A DNA stretch of 40,942 nucleotides from Neptunomonas sp. (lineage in GTDB: Bacteria > Pseudomonadota > Gammaproteobacteria > Pseudomonadales > Balneatricaceae), in assembly GCF_016744175.1 (NCBI RefSeq), contig NZ_JADGEV010000027.1, positions 1-40,942 of the forward strand, read 5' to 3'. The stretch's first letter is position 1. Each line of letters starts with the position of its first letter. A program made the position numbers and the translations under genes. Under the pieces are notes generated by a model, which did no database searches, was not told the origin of the DNA, and saw only the letters and a program-made list of their open reading frames with translations. Below, in pieces: positions 1 through 6,800 of the stretch.

Positions 1-29
1 AAAAAACGTAAACGTTTTTATTGTTAGAA
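1..29 (+). other. Possible end of a preceding attC site
   Basis: The string GTTAGAA at 23-29 resembles the 3' core GTTRRRY of an attC site apart from its last base. It stands where the left boundary of the first cassette should be. Just before it, AAAAACGT (2-9) and ACGTTTTT (12-19) form a short inverted repeat. The rest of the putative site is cut off by the window edge, so this is only a suggestion. Confidence 0.3.
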
Positions 30-159
30 GAAAATAATCGAGTTAGAGTATTTTCATTATTTGATTTTAATGTAAGCGAGTTATTCTACAGGCTCGTTAG
101 GTTTATGAAGAAAAGAAGGTCAGGTTTTATAGATTTTGATTTCAGTAATTGAGGAGCAT

Positions 160-828
160 ATGAAAAATCAAATTATTGCTGGTGTAATTTCAGCACTACT
201 AGCATCGTTAGTAACTTTTATCGTTATTAAAATTGATGCTAGCTATGAAAAATACGAGTTAAAAAGTATTGCACAAAAGATTGCGAAAAACCCAGTGTTT
301 GTCGATTTATTAATTGAGGAATTCAGCACAGACAAGAGGTTTAAAGGCAAAAATGGTATAGATTTGGCCATCGGAACAATAATAATTTCGTATGGTTCTT
401 CAGAGCAATCTGAAAAAATAGGTGATCACTTCTTACTTTGTAATGGCCAGGAAATAAAAAAAGATGCCTATCCTGAGTTATTCGCACATCTGGTAAAAAT
501 TAATCCAGAATCACAAATAAGTAACGGCAGGGCAAAAGTTCCGAATTTAGTAGATAAATTCATTATGGGATCAAACCTTGAATCTACAGGGGATTCAGCT
601 GGTGAGTCTACTGTCACATTAGGTGTAAAACACATCCCGGAACATATTCATACTGTAGGTGGTACAGTTAATTGGGAGAAGAAGGCTGGAAGTATTGGAG
701 ATGGAAACTTATCATCTTGGGTTTATGTCAAATCAAGTAAAACCAATATTGATATTAATCGAAAACCTGAACCCCATAATAATATTCCACCTTATGTGAA
801 AGCCAATTTTTATATAAAAGCAAAATAA
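160..828 (+). CDS. Cassette-encoded membrane-anchored protein with phage tail collar domain
   Basis: Predicted 222-residue protein. Start chosen at ATG 160 because a strong GAGGAG ribosome site sits at 151-156; a TTG further upstream (136) is less likely. Residues about 3-25 form one hydrophobic segment (AGVISALLASLVTFIVI), followed by a short helical linker. From about residue 75 the sequence has tail collar (PF07484-like) features: IGTIIISYG, then FLLCNGQEI, then YPELFAHL, with the family's usual C-terminal NNIPPYVKANFYI. Collar domains occur in phage tail fibres and in stray bacterial proteins. Fusion to a membrane anchor is unusual and no phage genes are nearby. The gene is AT-rich and is followed six bases after its stop by an attC site, so it is the body of an integron cassette. 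Function unknown. Confidence 0.75.
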   Translation: MKNQIIAGVISALLASLVTFIVIKIDASYEKYELKSIAQKIAKNPVFVDLLIEEFSTDKRFKGKNGIDLAIGTIIISYGSSEQSEKIGDHFLLCNGQEIKKDAYPELFAHLVKINPESQISNGRAKVPNLVDKFIMGSNLESTGDSAGESTVTLGVKHIPEHIHTVGGTVNWEKKAGSIGDGNLSSWVYVKSSKTNIDINRKPEPHNNIPPYVKANFYIKAK

Positions 829-833
829 AATTA

Positions 834-964
834 ATCTAACAAAATGCTCAATAAGGATTGCTGTCAGGCTACGAATCCGTTCTTAAAATCTTTCGTGAAT
901 ATCAAAGGTAATTAGATTTTGGATGCTTCACGGCTGCCAGCAACTTGTTAGCTCCACGTTAGAT
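834..964 (+). repeat. attC recombination site (long type) of cassette 1
   Basis: The 5' core ATCTAAC (834-840) matches RYYYAAC and the 3' core GTTAGAT (958-964) matches GTTRRRY. Between them are extended imperfect inverted arms: GCTCAATAAGGATTGCTGTC near the left end pairs, with a few bulges, with the complement of CTGCCAGCAACTTGTTAGC near the right end. Farther in, ATCC (875-878) and AAAATC (885-890) pair with GATTTT (915-920) and GGAT (921-924). The length of about 131 bp is near the upper end of known attC sites. The expected recombination point is between 958 and 959. Confidence 0.82.
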
Positions 965-983
965 CCCATATGGAAATCACACT

Positions 984-1694
984 ATGAACGATGAACAAAT
1001 TCTCATGGAGCTGGAAGACTTATTGAGAACAATGCCTTCACACCAAACTATTACTCAACAAATACCTGAGAATTTTAGCTGGTTGGGCCGCGCTGCTGCT
1101 GCACTCGAAGCTTGGAACAATGTTAAGGGTAGTATGGCAAAAATCGATATAGATAATATTCAAAGCCCTCGCCTCCAACTACACGCTGAAGGCCTTCGGA
1201 GAACTCAGACGATTATTCATCAGGCCATTCATGAGCTTCGTATGAAAACCACGGGGCCGCTAAGCGTTGCAGTCGAGAGGGGTGGTGTATTTGACTATTT
1301 TGATGAGATTAGGAAGATTCTTGAATCTGCCACTAGTGATGTTCTATTTATTGATCCATATTTAGACGCCGAATTTGTTTCTCGCTACTTGCCGAATATA
1401 AAAGATGGCGTGAAAGTTAGATTGCTCGGCGGAGCCAAGTTAAAAACACTGCTGCCAGCGGTTGAAGCATATTCAGCTCAGAATAATCATTCAATTGAGG
1501 TAAGGTCAGCGCAAGGGTTTCACGATCGGTATATTTTTATAGATCAAGGGCGCTGCTATCAGTCTGGTGCATCCTTCAAGGATGGGGCAAAAAACGGCCC
1601 TACGACCCTAACTCAAATAACCGATGCATTTACGGCAATGCAAGGCACATATGAAGAAATCTGGAGCAATGGAAAAATTGAATTCAGCAACTGA
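984..1694 (+). CDS. Cassette-encoded PLD-like (HDR-type) protein
   Basis: 236-residue protein with no signal peptide or membrane segment. Residues 1-95 are helical and unassigned. The C-terminal half resembles a single phospholipase-D-like domain: DVLFIDPYLD (about 118-127), a GVKVRLLGG strand, then FHDRYIFID (about 178-186) and YQSGASFKDGAKN. The usual HxK is replaced by H-D-R, as in other bacterial HDR-type PLD-like proteins; whether it cleaves nucleic acid is unknown. A weak GGAA lies 8 nt before the ATG. The upstream ATG at 970 opens a five-codon ORF that overlaps this start as ATGA. The stop codon runs directly into the next attC, so this is a second integron cassette. Defence roles are often proposed for such cassette genes, but that is inference here. 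Confidence 0.75.
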   Translation: MNDEQILMELEDLLRTMPSHQTITQQIPENFSWLGRAAAALEAWNNVKGSMAKIDIDNIQSPRLQLHAEGLRRTQTIIHQAIHELRMKTTGPLSVAVERGGVFDYFDEIRKILESATSDVLFIDPYLDAEFVSRYLPNIKDGVKVRLLGGAKLKTLLPAVEAYSAQNNHSIEVRSAQGFHDRYIFIDQGRCYQSGASFKDGAKNGPTTLTQITDAFTAMQGTYEEIWSNGKIEFSN

Positions 1695-1749
1695 TCTAAC
1701 AAGGCAAGCAGTCTGACGGCTTCGCCGTCAGCTGCTTTTGGCGTTAGCT
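1694..1749 (+). repeat. attC recombination site (short type) of cassette 2
   Basis: A compact, near-textbook attC of 56 bp. It has the 5' core ATCTAAC (1694-1700) and 3' core GTTAGCT (1743-1749). A perfect 8-bp stem CTGACGGC/GCCGTCAG closes on a TTC loop, flanked by the AAGCAG/CTGCTT arm. The unpaired T between GCAG and CTGACGG is the extrahelical base expected for folded-strand recognition by IntI. It starts on the last base of the preceding gene's stop codon, as is common in cassettes. Confidence 0.9.
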
Positions 1750-1839
1750 TGAATGCGGTATAAGTCGATTTTGGATGATGAATGCTTTTATACAAACTTA
1801 TATGGATTTTATGCAGACTTATGCTGGAAACAACACATT

Positions 1840-1880
1840 AAAAAAACCATAACATACCGGCCACTGAGTCGGTTTTTTAT
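1840..1880 (+). terminator. Possible intrinsic terminator after the cassette array
   Basis: AAAAAACC (1841-1848) can pair with GGTTTTTT (1871-1878), and inside that ACCG (1856-1859) pairs with CGGT (1870-1873). The T-run follows on the plus strand. It lies between the last attC and the integrase gene and could isolate integrase expression from the cassettes. The stem is short, so confidence is limited. Confidence 0.4.
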
Positions 1881-1892
1881 TGTGGGGACGAT

Positions 1893-3059
1893 ATGGCAGA
1901 CGGTTACGAGATACGCGGCAACACGGTGCGGGTTTACTTTAGGTTTGATGGCGAGCTCTGCAGAGAGAAAATAGGGGCCGCCACCGATAAGAACACCGAA
2001 CATGCCAAACGCCTGGCACAAATCATCAATTATGAGATCGACGCGGGAACGTTCGACTACGCCAGGCATTTTCCCGACTCGCCCAGGGTTAAAAACTCCA
2101 CCTTTGGTTATTACCTGGATCTATTGCTTTCCATCAAGAAAAACCAACTGGCCGCCAGCAGCTACCGTGGCGAAGAGCAAAAATCCCGTGCGCACATTCG
2201 CCCTAAATGGGGCAGTCTCACCATTGATAAAATCGACCATATCGAGGTGCAGCAGTGGGTACAAGATGAACTCAGCGTAAAGCTTGGCAACAAAACCATA
2301 AAAGATATTATCAGCATCATGCGCCAAACGTTTGATCTGTACAGCACCCGCAATAAAACCGCATTCAACCCCACAACGGGCATCAAAATAAAACTACCCG
2401 ACACACCAGACCCTGAGCCATTTACTCTGCAGGAGATGCAGAAAATATTCAGCACGCCCACCGATCGCATCCAGGAACTAAACCTAATGAAATTTATGAT
2501 CTGGGACGGCCCACGGGTAAGTGAAGCGCTGGCGTTAGCCTGGGAGGATGTTGTAAGTGTCGAAAAGGGCATAATTCGCTACCAGCGCGCCAAAGTGCTG
2601 GGCAAGTACAAAATAACAAAAACGAGGCGTTCCACACGTACACACACGCTCCTAAAACCGGCCCGTGAGGCGTTGCAGGCACAATTCAGGCTAACAGGCC
2701 AACTGCCATCGATAGAGGTTGATATAACCGACAGAGACAACCGCACGGTGCGTAAACAAAAGATAAGGCCGGTGTTTCTGAACTCACAATCATTAAAGCC
2801 CCATGATGGTGACCAGAACATAAGAGAACGATTCTGGCAAACCCACCTAAAAAACGCGGCGGTACCATATCGCGCACCCAGCCAGGCACGCCATACATTC
2901 ATAAGCCAAATGCTATCAACCGGAGTCGTGCCGCTGCACTGGATAGCACAGCACGTTGGCCACACCACAACAGACATGATTCAGAAGACATACGGAAAAT
3001 GGATAAAATCAGACGGCGCAGATATGCACGCAACGATAGAATCAATATTTAAGCTGTAA
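1893..3059 (+). CDS. Tyrosine recombinase (phage/island integrase)
   Basis: 388-residue site-specific recombinase. Order of domains: an N-terminal arm-binding-like region (about 1-45, starting GYEIRGNTVRVYFRF, as in phage integrases with a DUF3596-type N-terminus), a SAM-like core-binding domain (about 65-170) and the catalytic domain (about 185-385). Visible catalytic residues are Arg in GPRVSEAL, Arg-His in ARHTF, His in QHVGH and the nucleophilic Tyr in TYGKW. The usual first His of HxxR is Ser here (SQARH). It is too long and lacks the features of integron integrases, so it probably moves the island rather than the cassettes. GGGGA (1884-1888) precedes the ATG. The gene ends about 210 bp from the 3' end of tRNA-Ser. 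Its codon use is more C/G-rich than that of the cassettes. Confidence 0.9.
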   Translation: MADGYEIRGNTVRVYFRFDGELCREKIGAATDKNTEHAKRLAQIINYEIDAGTFDYARHFPDSPRVKNSTFGYYLDLLLSIKKNQLAASSYRGEEQKSRAHIRPKWGSLTIDKIDHIEVQQWVQDELSVKLGNKTIKDIISIMRQTFDLYSTRNKTAFNPTTGIKIKLPDTPDPEPFTLQEMQKIFSTPTDRIQELNLMKFMIWDGPRVSEALALAWEDVVSVEKGIIRYQRAKVLGKYKITKTRRSTRTHTLLKPAREALQAQFRLTGQLPSIEVDITDRDNRTVRKQKIRPVFLNSQSLKPHDGDQNIRERFWQTHLKNAAVPYRAPSQARHTFISQMLSTGVVPLHWIAQHVGHTTTDMIQKTYGKWIKSDGADMHATIESIFKL

Positions 3060-3185
3060 AGGCGGTACGGAGAGTGCAGCTAATACGGTAATGCCCCTGC
3101 CAAAAACAAACAGCAGCACTGTACGCGCGAAGAAATAAAGCAAATCGAGTGATAGACGCTAGATAACGCATCTCAACCCATTATC

Positions 3186-3216
3186 ATTCCCAGAACTGTT
3201 CCCAATAGCGTTCCCA
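3186..3216 (+). repeat. Three RTTCCCA direct repeats, candidate integrase arm sites
   Basis: ATTCCCA (3186-3192), GTTCCCA (3198-3204) and GTTCCCA (3210-3216) repeat with an exact 12-bp period between the integrase stop codon and the tRNA. Iterated short sites next to the core site are typical of arm-type binding sites for integrases with an N-terminal arm-binding domain. The assignment is inferred from position and periodicity only. Confidence 0.45.
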
Positions 3217-3272
3217 AAATACATAAACCTAGAAAACGAAACTGTAACTCATTGTTTCTAAAAGAATAATAA

Positions 3273-3360
3273 TGGCGGTCAGGGAGGGATTCGAACCCTC
3301 GATACCTTGCGGTATACACACTTTCCAGGCGTGCTCCTTCGGCCACTCGGACACCTGACC
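3273..3360 (-). tRNA. tRNA-Ser (anticodon GGA)
   Basis: An 88-nt class II tRNA on the minus strand. The acceptor stem GGTCAGG/CCTGACC, discriminator G and encoded CCA (complement of 3273-3275) are visible. So are a long variable arm (TATACCGCAAGGTA), a T-loop GGTTCGAATCC and an anticodon loop CTGGAAA reading GGA for serine UCC/UCU codons. Its 3' end faces the island integrase, so it is the probable attachment site, regenerated by the island after insertion. Confidence 0.95.
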
Positions 3361-3374
3361 GTTCTGAGGCGCGA

Positions 3375-3402
3375 ATTCTACCATAAGTCCCTATTAGTGC
3401 AA
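3375..3402 (-). promoter_or_regulatory. Sigma-70 promoter of tRNA-Ser
   Basis: On the minus strand TTGCAC (3397-3402) and TAGAAT (3375-3380) are separated by 16 bp. They are followed by a GC-rich discriminator (GCGCCTC), as is common for stringently controlled stable-RNA promoters. The -10 box ends 14 nt before the mature tRNA 5' end. Confidence 0.75.
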
Positions 3403-3544
3403 GATGTTTTCTGATTTTAGATACCAAATGAGAGTTATTTTTAAAGTGTTCGTTTATGCATTAAGGTTTACTCATATTCTCCAGTTAAGGAGGCTAGAGA
3501 TCTATTAATGAGTAAATTTTAGTATTAGATTTAAAGCTATTCAT

Positions 3545-3567
3545 AAGGTATATTAAAAATACATTTT
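3545..3567 (+). promoter_or_regulatory. Candidate NsrR-type operator upstream of hemerythrin gene
   Basis: The 23-bp string 3545-3567 runs AAGGTATATTA, A, AAATACATTTT. It agrees at most positions with the 11-1-11 NsrR motif AAGATGYATTTNAAATRCATCTT as I recall it, and lies just upstream of the ribosome site of a hemerythrin gene. NsrR represses nitric-oxide-responsive genes, including di-iron proteins. The region is AT-rich, so a chance match is possible. Confidence 0.42.
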
Positions 3568-3581
3568 AAATGAGGTGTTTC

Positions 3582-3962
3582 ATGAAACGATCTCTAGTTC
3601 TTCAGCCTTTAAGCCGAGAGCACCATCAAGCGTTAGTGTTTAGTAAACGATTAAGAGCGCTAGCTGGCTTGCCTATGTTGAACCAGCAGCAACAGTGGCA
3701 AGAGTTTAGGGTGGCATTAGGTGAAGCTCTCCTGCCGCACTTTGAGGAGGAGGAGCGCTATTTTTTGAAAGAGCTTGGCGTAACCGCTGATAATGACCTG
3801 ATCAAACACATGCTTAACGACCATCAGGCGATGCGCGCTTACATTCGCTCAGATGAGACAGGTCAATTACTCCATTTTGCAGAGTTACTTAAAGCACATG
3901 TAAGGTTTGAGGAGCGTGAGTTGTTCCCGTGGCTAGAACAAGAGTTCTCTCTAAGCGATTAG
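3582..3962 (+). CDS. Hemerythrin HHE domain protein
   Basis: 126-residue soluble four-helix protein. Metal-ligand-like residues occur in the expected order: His in LSREHHQAL, HFEEEE, His in MLNDHQAM and HVRFEERE, which suit a non-haem di-iron site binding O2 or NO. The start is ATG 3582, supported by GAGGTG 5-10 nt upstream; the in-frame ATG at 3570 overlaps that ribosome site and is less likely. The gene is monocistronic, between tRNA-Ser (divergent) and a convergent diguanylate cyclase. A candidate NsrR box lies immediately upstream, which would suggest a role in nitrosative stress. That link is inference; single-domain hemerythrins also act in oxygen sensing or iron handling. Confidence 0.85.
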   Translation: MKRSLVLQPLSREHHQALVFSKRLRALAGLPMLNQQQQWQEFRVALGEALLPHFEEEERYFLKELGVTADNDLIKHMLNDHQAMRAYIRSDETGQLLHFAELLKAHVRFEERELFPWLEQEFSLSD

Positions 3963-4005
3963 CTGAAGATTAAACTTTCCTTCTTTGGGTGGGAAGTAAG
4001 TGTTT

Positions 4006-5166
4006 TTAGTGTTCGGCGACGACTTGGTTACGGCCCGTTCTTTTGGCAAGGTAAAGAGCCTGATCAGCTTTTTGATAAATACTATCTAGTGAGTGTTGGT
4101 TGTTGGCAGTAGAGTAAATCCCACAGCTAACGGTGCATTTTATAGATTCGTTTTGATACTTAATACTTTCAGTTCCTATTTTTTTGCATATGCGTTTAGC
4201 TATTTTCTTAGCATCATTTGACGATGTTTTTAGCATGATAATCGCAAATTCTTCTCCGCCAATTCGTCCAATAATATCGAAAGTCCGAATGCCTTTTAGG
4301 GTACTGTTAACGACTTGGCGGATAACTTCATCGCCTGCTGGATGGCCAAAGGTATCGTTTATTCTTTTAAAGTGGTCGATATCTAATATAGCGAAGCTGA
4401 GGGTATCTGAAAAACGTTGGTGTTTTTCCCATTCTAATTCTGCGCTTTCCCAAAATGCTCCGCGATTGAGTATGCCTGTTAGGCTATCGATTTTTGCGGT
4501 TGTTATCAGCTGTTCTTGAAGTGCTTGGCGTGCTTCAATTTCTTTTTTTAGCTTAATGTGCTCGCGGTCTAAACGAAGGTTTCTTTGATGGCTTTCTTGG
4601 CGGTAAAACGCACGCGAGTATTCAAACCAACTAGAAAGAACGACACACATGCCATAGATGATTAAGAATCTTATTTGAAAGTCGGGAGAATAGTTATAAC
4701 GTTCAACTAGCTGAGCGATAGGAGAGTTATAGGCAATTAGGGTGACAACAAGTAGTAATATTGACCATAAGCTGCCTTCGATATAGCCAAATAGAAAGCA
4801 GCTAATCAATGGCCATGTGAAAGACCATAATGCTTTGGATCCATCTTCACCGCCAATCATTATCATATAGGTAAGAAGTGACATATAAACGATGGCGTTT
4901 ATTCGGTAGACCCATGTCCCATCTTTTAGGGAACGTATTATAAAGATGCCTGCTAGCAAAGCTAAGGCAGAAGGAAGAATGATAAGTGCTAGTGTGGTAT
5001 TGCCTTTATAAAAGCTGTAAAGCCCAAACAGCACCATGGTTGGGAAGCCCAACACTAAAAAAATCACATAATGCTGCAGGCGTGTTTTAGCCTCCTTCGA
5101 AATGGGGGCTTTATCAGAAAAAAGGGCGATCTTTTTTGCCATGTTGTTAAAAAAATCAACAATCAC
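4006..5166 (-). CDS. Membrane-bound diguanylate cyclase (GGDEF)
   Basis: 386-residue predicted inner-membrane enzyme making cyclic di-GMP from two GTP. Residues about 30-195 contain five or six hydrophobic segments forming an unassigned membrane sensor. A short coiled-coil linker (about 200-225, KLKKEIEARQALQEQL) leads to a GGDEF domain (about 228-384). The active-site motif is GGEEF, and RTFD stands five residues before it as an intact inhibitory I-site, so activity is probably product-inhibited. Substrate-pocket motifs DSLTGILNRGAF and DIDHFKRINDTFGHPAGD are normal. There is no EAL domain. The start is GTG 5166 with a poor ribosome site; ATG 5142 (eight codons in) is an alternative. The gene converges with the hemerythrin gene and stands alone. 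Confidence 0.93.
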   Translation of the reverse strand: MIVDFFNNMAKKIALFSDKAPISKEAKTRLQHYVIFLVLGFPTMVLFGLYSFYKGNTTLALIILPSALALLAGIFIIRSLKDGTWVYRINAIVYMSLLTYMIMIGGEDGSKALWSFTWPLISCFLFGYIEGSLWSILLLVVTLIAYNSPIAQLVERYNYSPDFQIRFLIIYGMCVVLSSWFEYSRAFYRQESHQRNLRLDREHIKLKKEIEARQALQEQLITTAKIDSLTGILNRGAFWESAELEWEKHQRFSDTLSFAILDIDHFKRINDTFGHPAGDEVIRQVVNSTLKGIRTFDIIGRIGGEEFAIIMLKTSSNDAKKIAKRICKKIGTESIKYQNESIKCTVSCGIYSTANNQHSLDSIYQKADQALYLAKRTGRNQVVAEH

Positions 5167-5246
5167 AATGACTTACTCTATTAGTGTCTAATAATAAGTA
5201 TAGACGAAAGATCACGTTAGATGAGCTGTTAACTTCTATTTAAACC

Positions 5247-6587
5247 TTATGTGAGATTTTGCGCTATTTGGTAATATCTACGCTGTTCTTCTTTAGGCAC
5301 CATGCTACCGCCAGTAGCCCAGCTAATGTGTGTGGCATGCTCCATTTTATCCTTCAGATTGTGTTGTTCTAAGTAAGCTTTTCCTTTTGATAGCAGGTTC
5401 ACAATACCTGGTAAGCTGGCTAATGCAGAAGGTTCCAAAGAGAGCTGCTCAGTATCTTTTAACAGTTTTAGTAGCCGATACATGTTGTCATCATTGATGG
5501 TGTAGATTCCGCTTAGCAGCGGTTCCATGAACTTACCAACAAAGGCAGAAGGGCGGCCGACGGCGAGCCCGTCGGCACAGGTTTTATTTTCAATACCAAT
5601 ATCTTGCACGCAAATATCATCATGTAAGCCTGTGTACATACCTAACAACATGCAGGGTGATTGTGTGGGTTCTGCGAAGAAACAATGTACATTATTGCCA
5701 AATACTTGCTTTAACCCAAACGCAACACCGCCTGGCCCGCCCCCAACACCACATGGAAGGTAAACAAATAATGGGTGATCTGCATCGACAGTGATTTTGT
5801 TCTCGTCTAATTGTCTCTGTAAACGTAACGCTGCAACACTGTAACCTAGAAATAGATCCTGAGAATTCTCATCATCGATAAAATGCGCGCGTGGCGTTTT
5901 TTTTGCTTGTTCTCGCCCTTCTTCGACTGCTTTACTGTAATCATCAGCATGCTCTACAACAGAGACTCCTTTGCTACGTAATAAGTCTTTTTTCCATTGG
6001 CGGGCATCTGCTGACATATGTACGCTCACTTGAAAACCCAGTTTTGCGCTCATAATGCCTATGCTTAATCCAAGGTTGCCCGTAGATCCCACAATGATGC
6101 TGTGTTGTGCAAAAAAGCCGCGTAATTTAGGCGTGTTTAGCGCGCGGTAATCGGCGTCTGTATTTAACAGCCCTGCTTCAATTGTGAGTGTTTCGGCATG
6201 TTTAAGAACTTCATAAATACCGCCACGTGCTTTGATTGATCCGGATACGGGTAAGTGGCTGTCGCATTTCATCCAAAGCTTACCCGGTAGCTCCTGTGCT
6301 GCTAGTGTAGAGAGTGCCTGTTGGGCATTTGGGATGGCTCGTAAAGGAGATTCGATTAACCCGTTGCTTTTCGCTGTTTCTGGGAATACGTCAGCTATAT
6401 AAACAGCAAACCTATCTAAGCGATCGGCAGCATCTTTAATGTCTGAGCCATTTAATACAAGGTGCTCTTTCACCTCTGAAAAATTCTGTAATAAAGGGTT
6501 TTCCCAAAAAAGCTCAAGCTGTTCTTTAAGGTGAGAGATCAGAGGAAGGGTATTAAGTAATGCTTGCTGGTCTGTTGTTAGGTTCAT
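5247..6587 (-). CDS. dsdA: D-serine dehydratase (PLP-dependent)
   Basis: 446 residues, close to the usual DsdA length. It deaminates D-serine to pyruvate and ammonia in the cytoplasm. The fold-type II PLP signature is present: SGSIKARGG carries the Schiff-base lysine, GSTGNLGLS the substrate loop, and [14 protein letters not shown] the glycine-rich phosphate-binding loop. ATG 6587 (MNLTTDQQ) is chosen as the family-like start; the frame stays open about 52 codons further upstream, but that stretch is not conserved-looking. A modest GAG motif precedes the ATG. No dsdC or dsdX homologue is adjacent, so regulation is not evident. It is separated from icd by a strong terminator, hence a separate transcription unit. 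Confidence 0.93.
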   Translation of the reverse strand: MNLTTDQQALLNTLPLISHLKEQLELFWENPLLQNFSEVKEHLVLNGSDIKDAADRLDRFAVYIADVFPETAKSNGLIESPLRAIPNAQQALSTLAAQELPGKLWMKCDSHLPVSGSIKARGGIYEVLKHAETLTIEAGLLNTDADYRALNTPKLRGFFAQHSIIVGSTGNLGLSIGIMSAKLGFQVSVHMSADARQWKKDLLRSKGVSVVEHADDYSKAVEEGREQAKKTPRAHFIDDENSQDLFLGYSVAALRLQRQLDENKITVDADHPLFVYLPCGVGGGPGGVAFGLKQVFGNNVHCFFAEPTQSPCMLLGMYTGLHDDICVQDIGIENKTCADGLAVGRPSAFVGKFMEPLLSGIYTINDDNMYRLLKLLKDTEQLSLEPSALASLPGIVNLLSKGKAYLEQHNLKDKMEHATHISWATGGSMVPKEEQRRYYQIAQNLT

Positions 6588-6727
6588 GATATCTCGATAC
6601 AAAATCAGAAGGTGGTTTGCGACTCGGGGGCCTAAAAGTTGTTGTGTCTGAAAAATGGGCAAATAAATTATGGGTATCCCTAAGTGAATGTTCGAGTATA
6701 AATGAGTCCGAGGGGTTTTTTGAAGCA

Positions 6728-6762
6728 ATAAAAAAGCCCACAAGACTGGATCTTGTGGGCTT
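6728..6762 (-). terminator. Intrinsic terminator of icd
   Basis: GCCCACAAGA (6736-6745) and TCTTGTGGGC (6751-6760) form a perfect 10-bp stem with a 5-nt loop. On the minus strand it is followed by TTTTTTAT. It lies about 40 bp after the icd stop codon and separates icd from dsdA. Confidence 0.92.
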
Positions 6763-6800
6763 GTCTGTTGTTACTTCAGTGCGAAATAACGAGTACCAGC

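Larger units (their letters stand above)
1..3276. mobile_element. Right end of an integrative island carrying integron gene cassettes (left end outside window)
   Basis: The segment from the window start to the 3' end of tRNA-Ser combines two attC-bounded gene cassettes with a tyrosine recombinase gene lying beside the 3' end of a tRNA gene. Tyrosine-recombinase islands typically integrate at tRNA 3' ends with the integrase nearest the tRNA, which is the layout here. Everything right of the tRNA looks like ordinary chromosome. The distal end of the island and the matching direct repeat of the tRNA end lie outside the window, so the full extent is inferred. The cassette genes are visibly more AT-rich than the integrase gene, suggesting separate origins. 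Confidence 0.6.

Noticed and set aside
1613-2069. Small ORFs on both strands across attC and the integrase start
   Set aside because: They cross the attC hairpin and overlap the integrase in other frames, with no ribosome sites or recognisable domains.
1893-3059. Integrase as the integron integrase IntI
   Set aside because: Length (388 aa), phage-type N-terminal arm domain and position at the wrong end of the cassette array argue for an island integrase instead.
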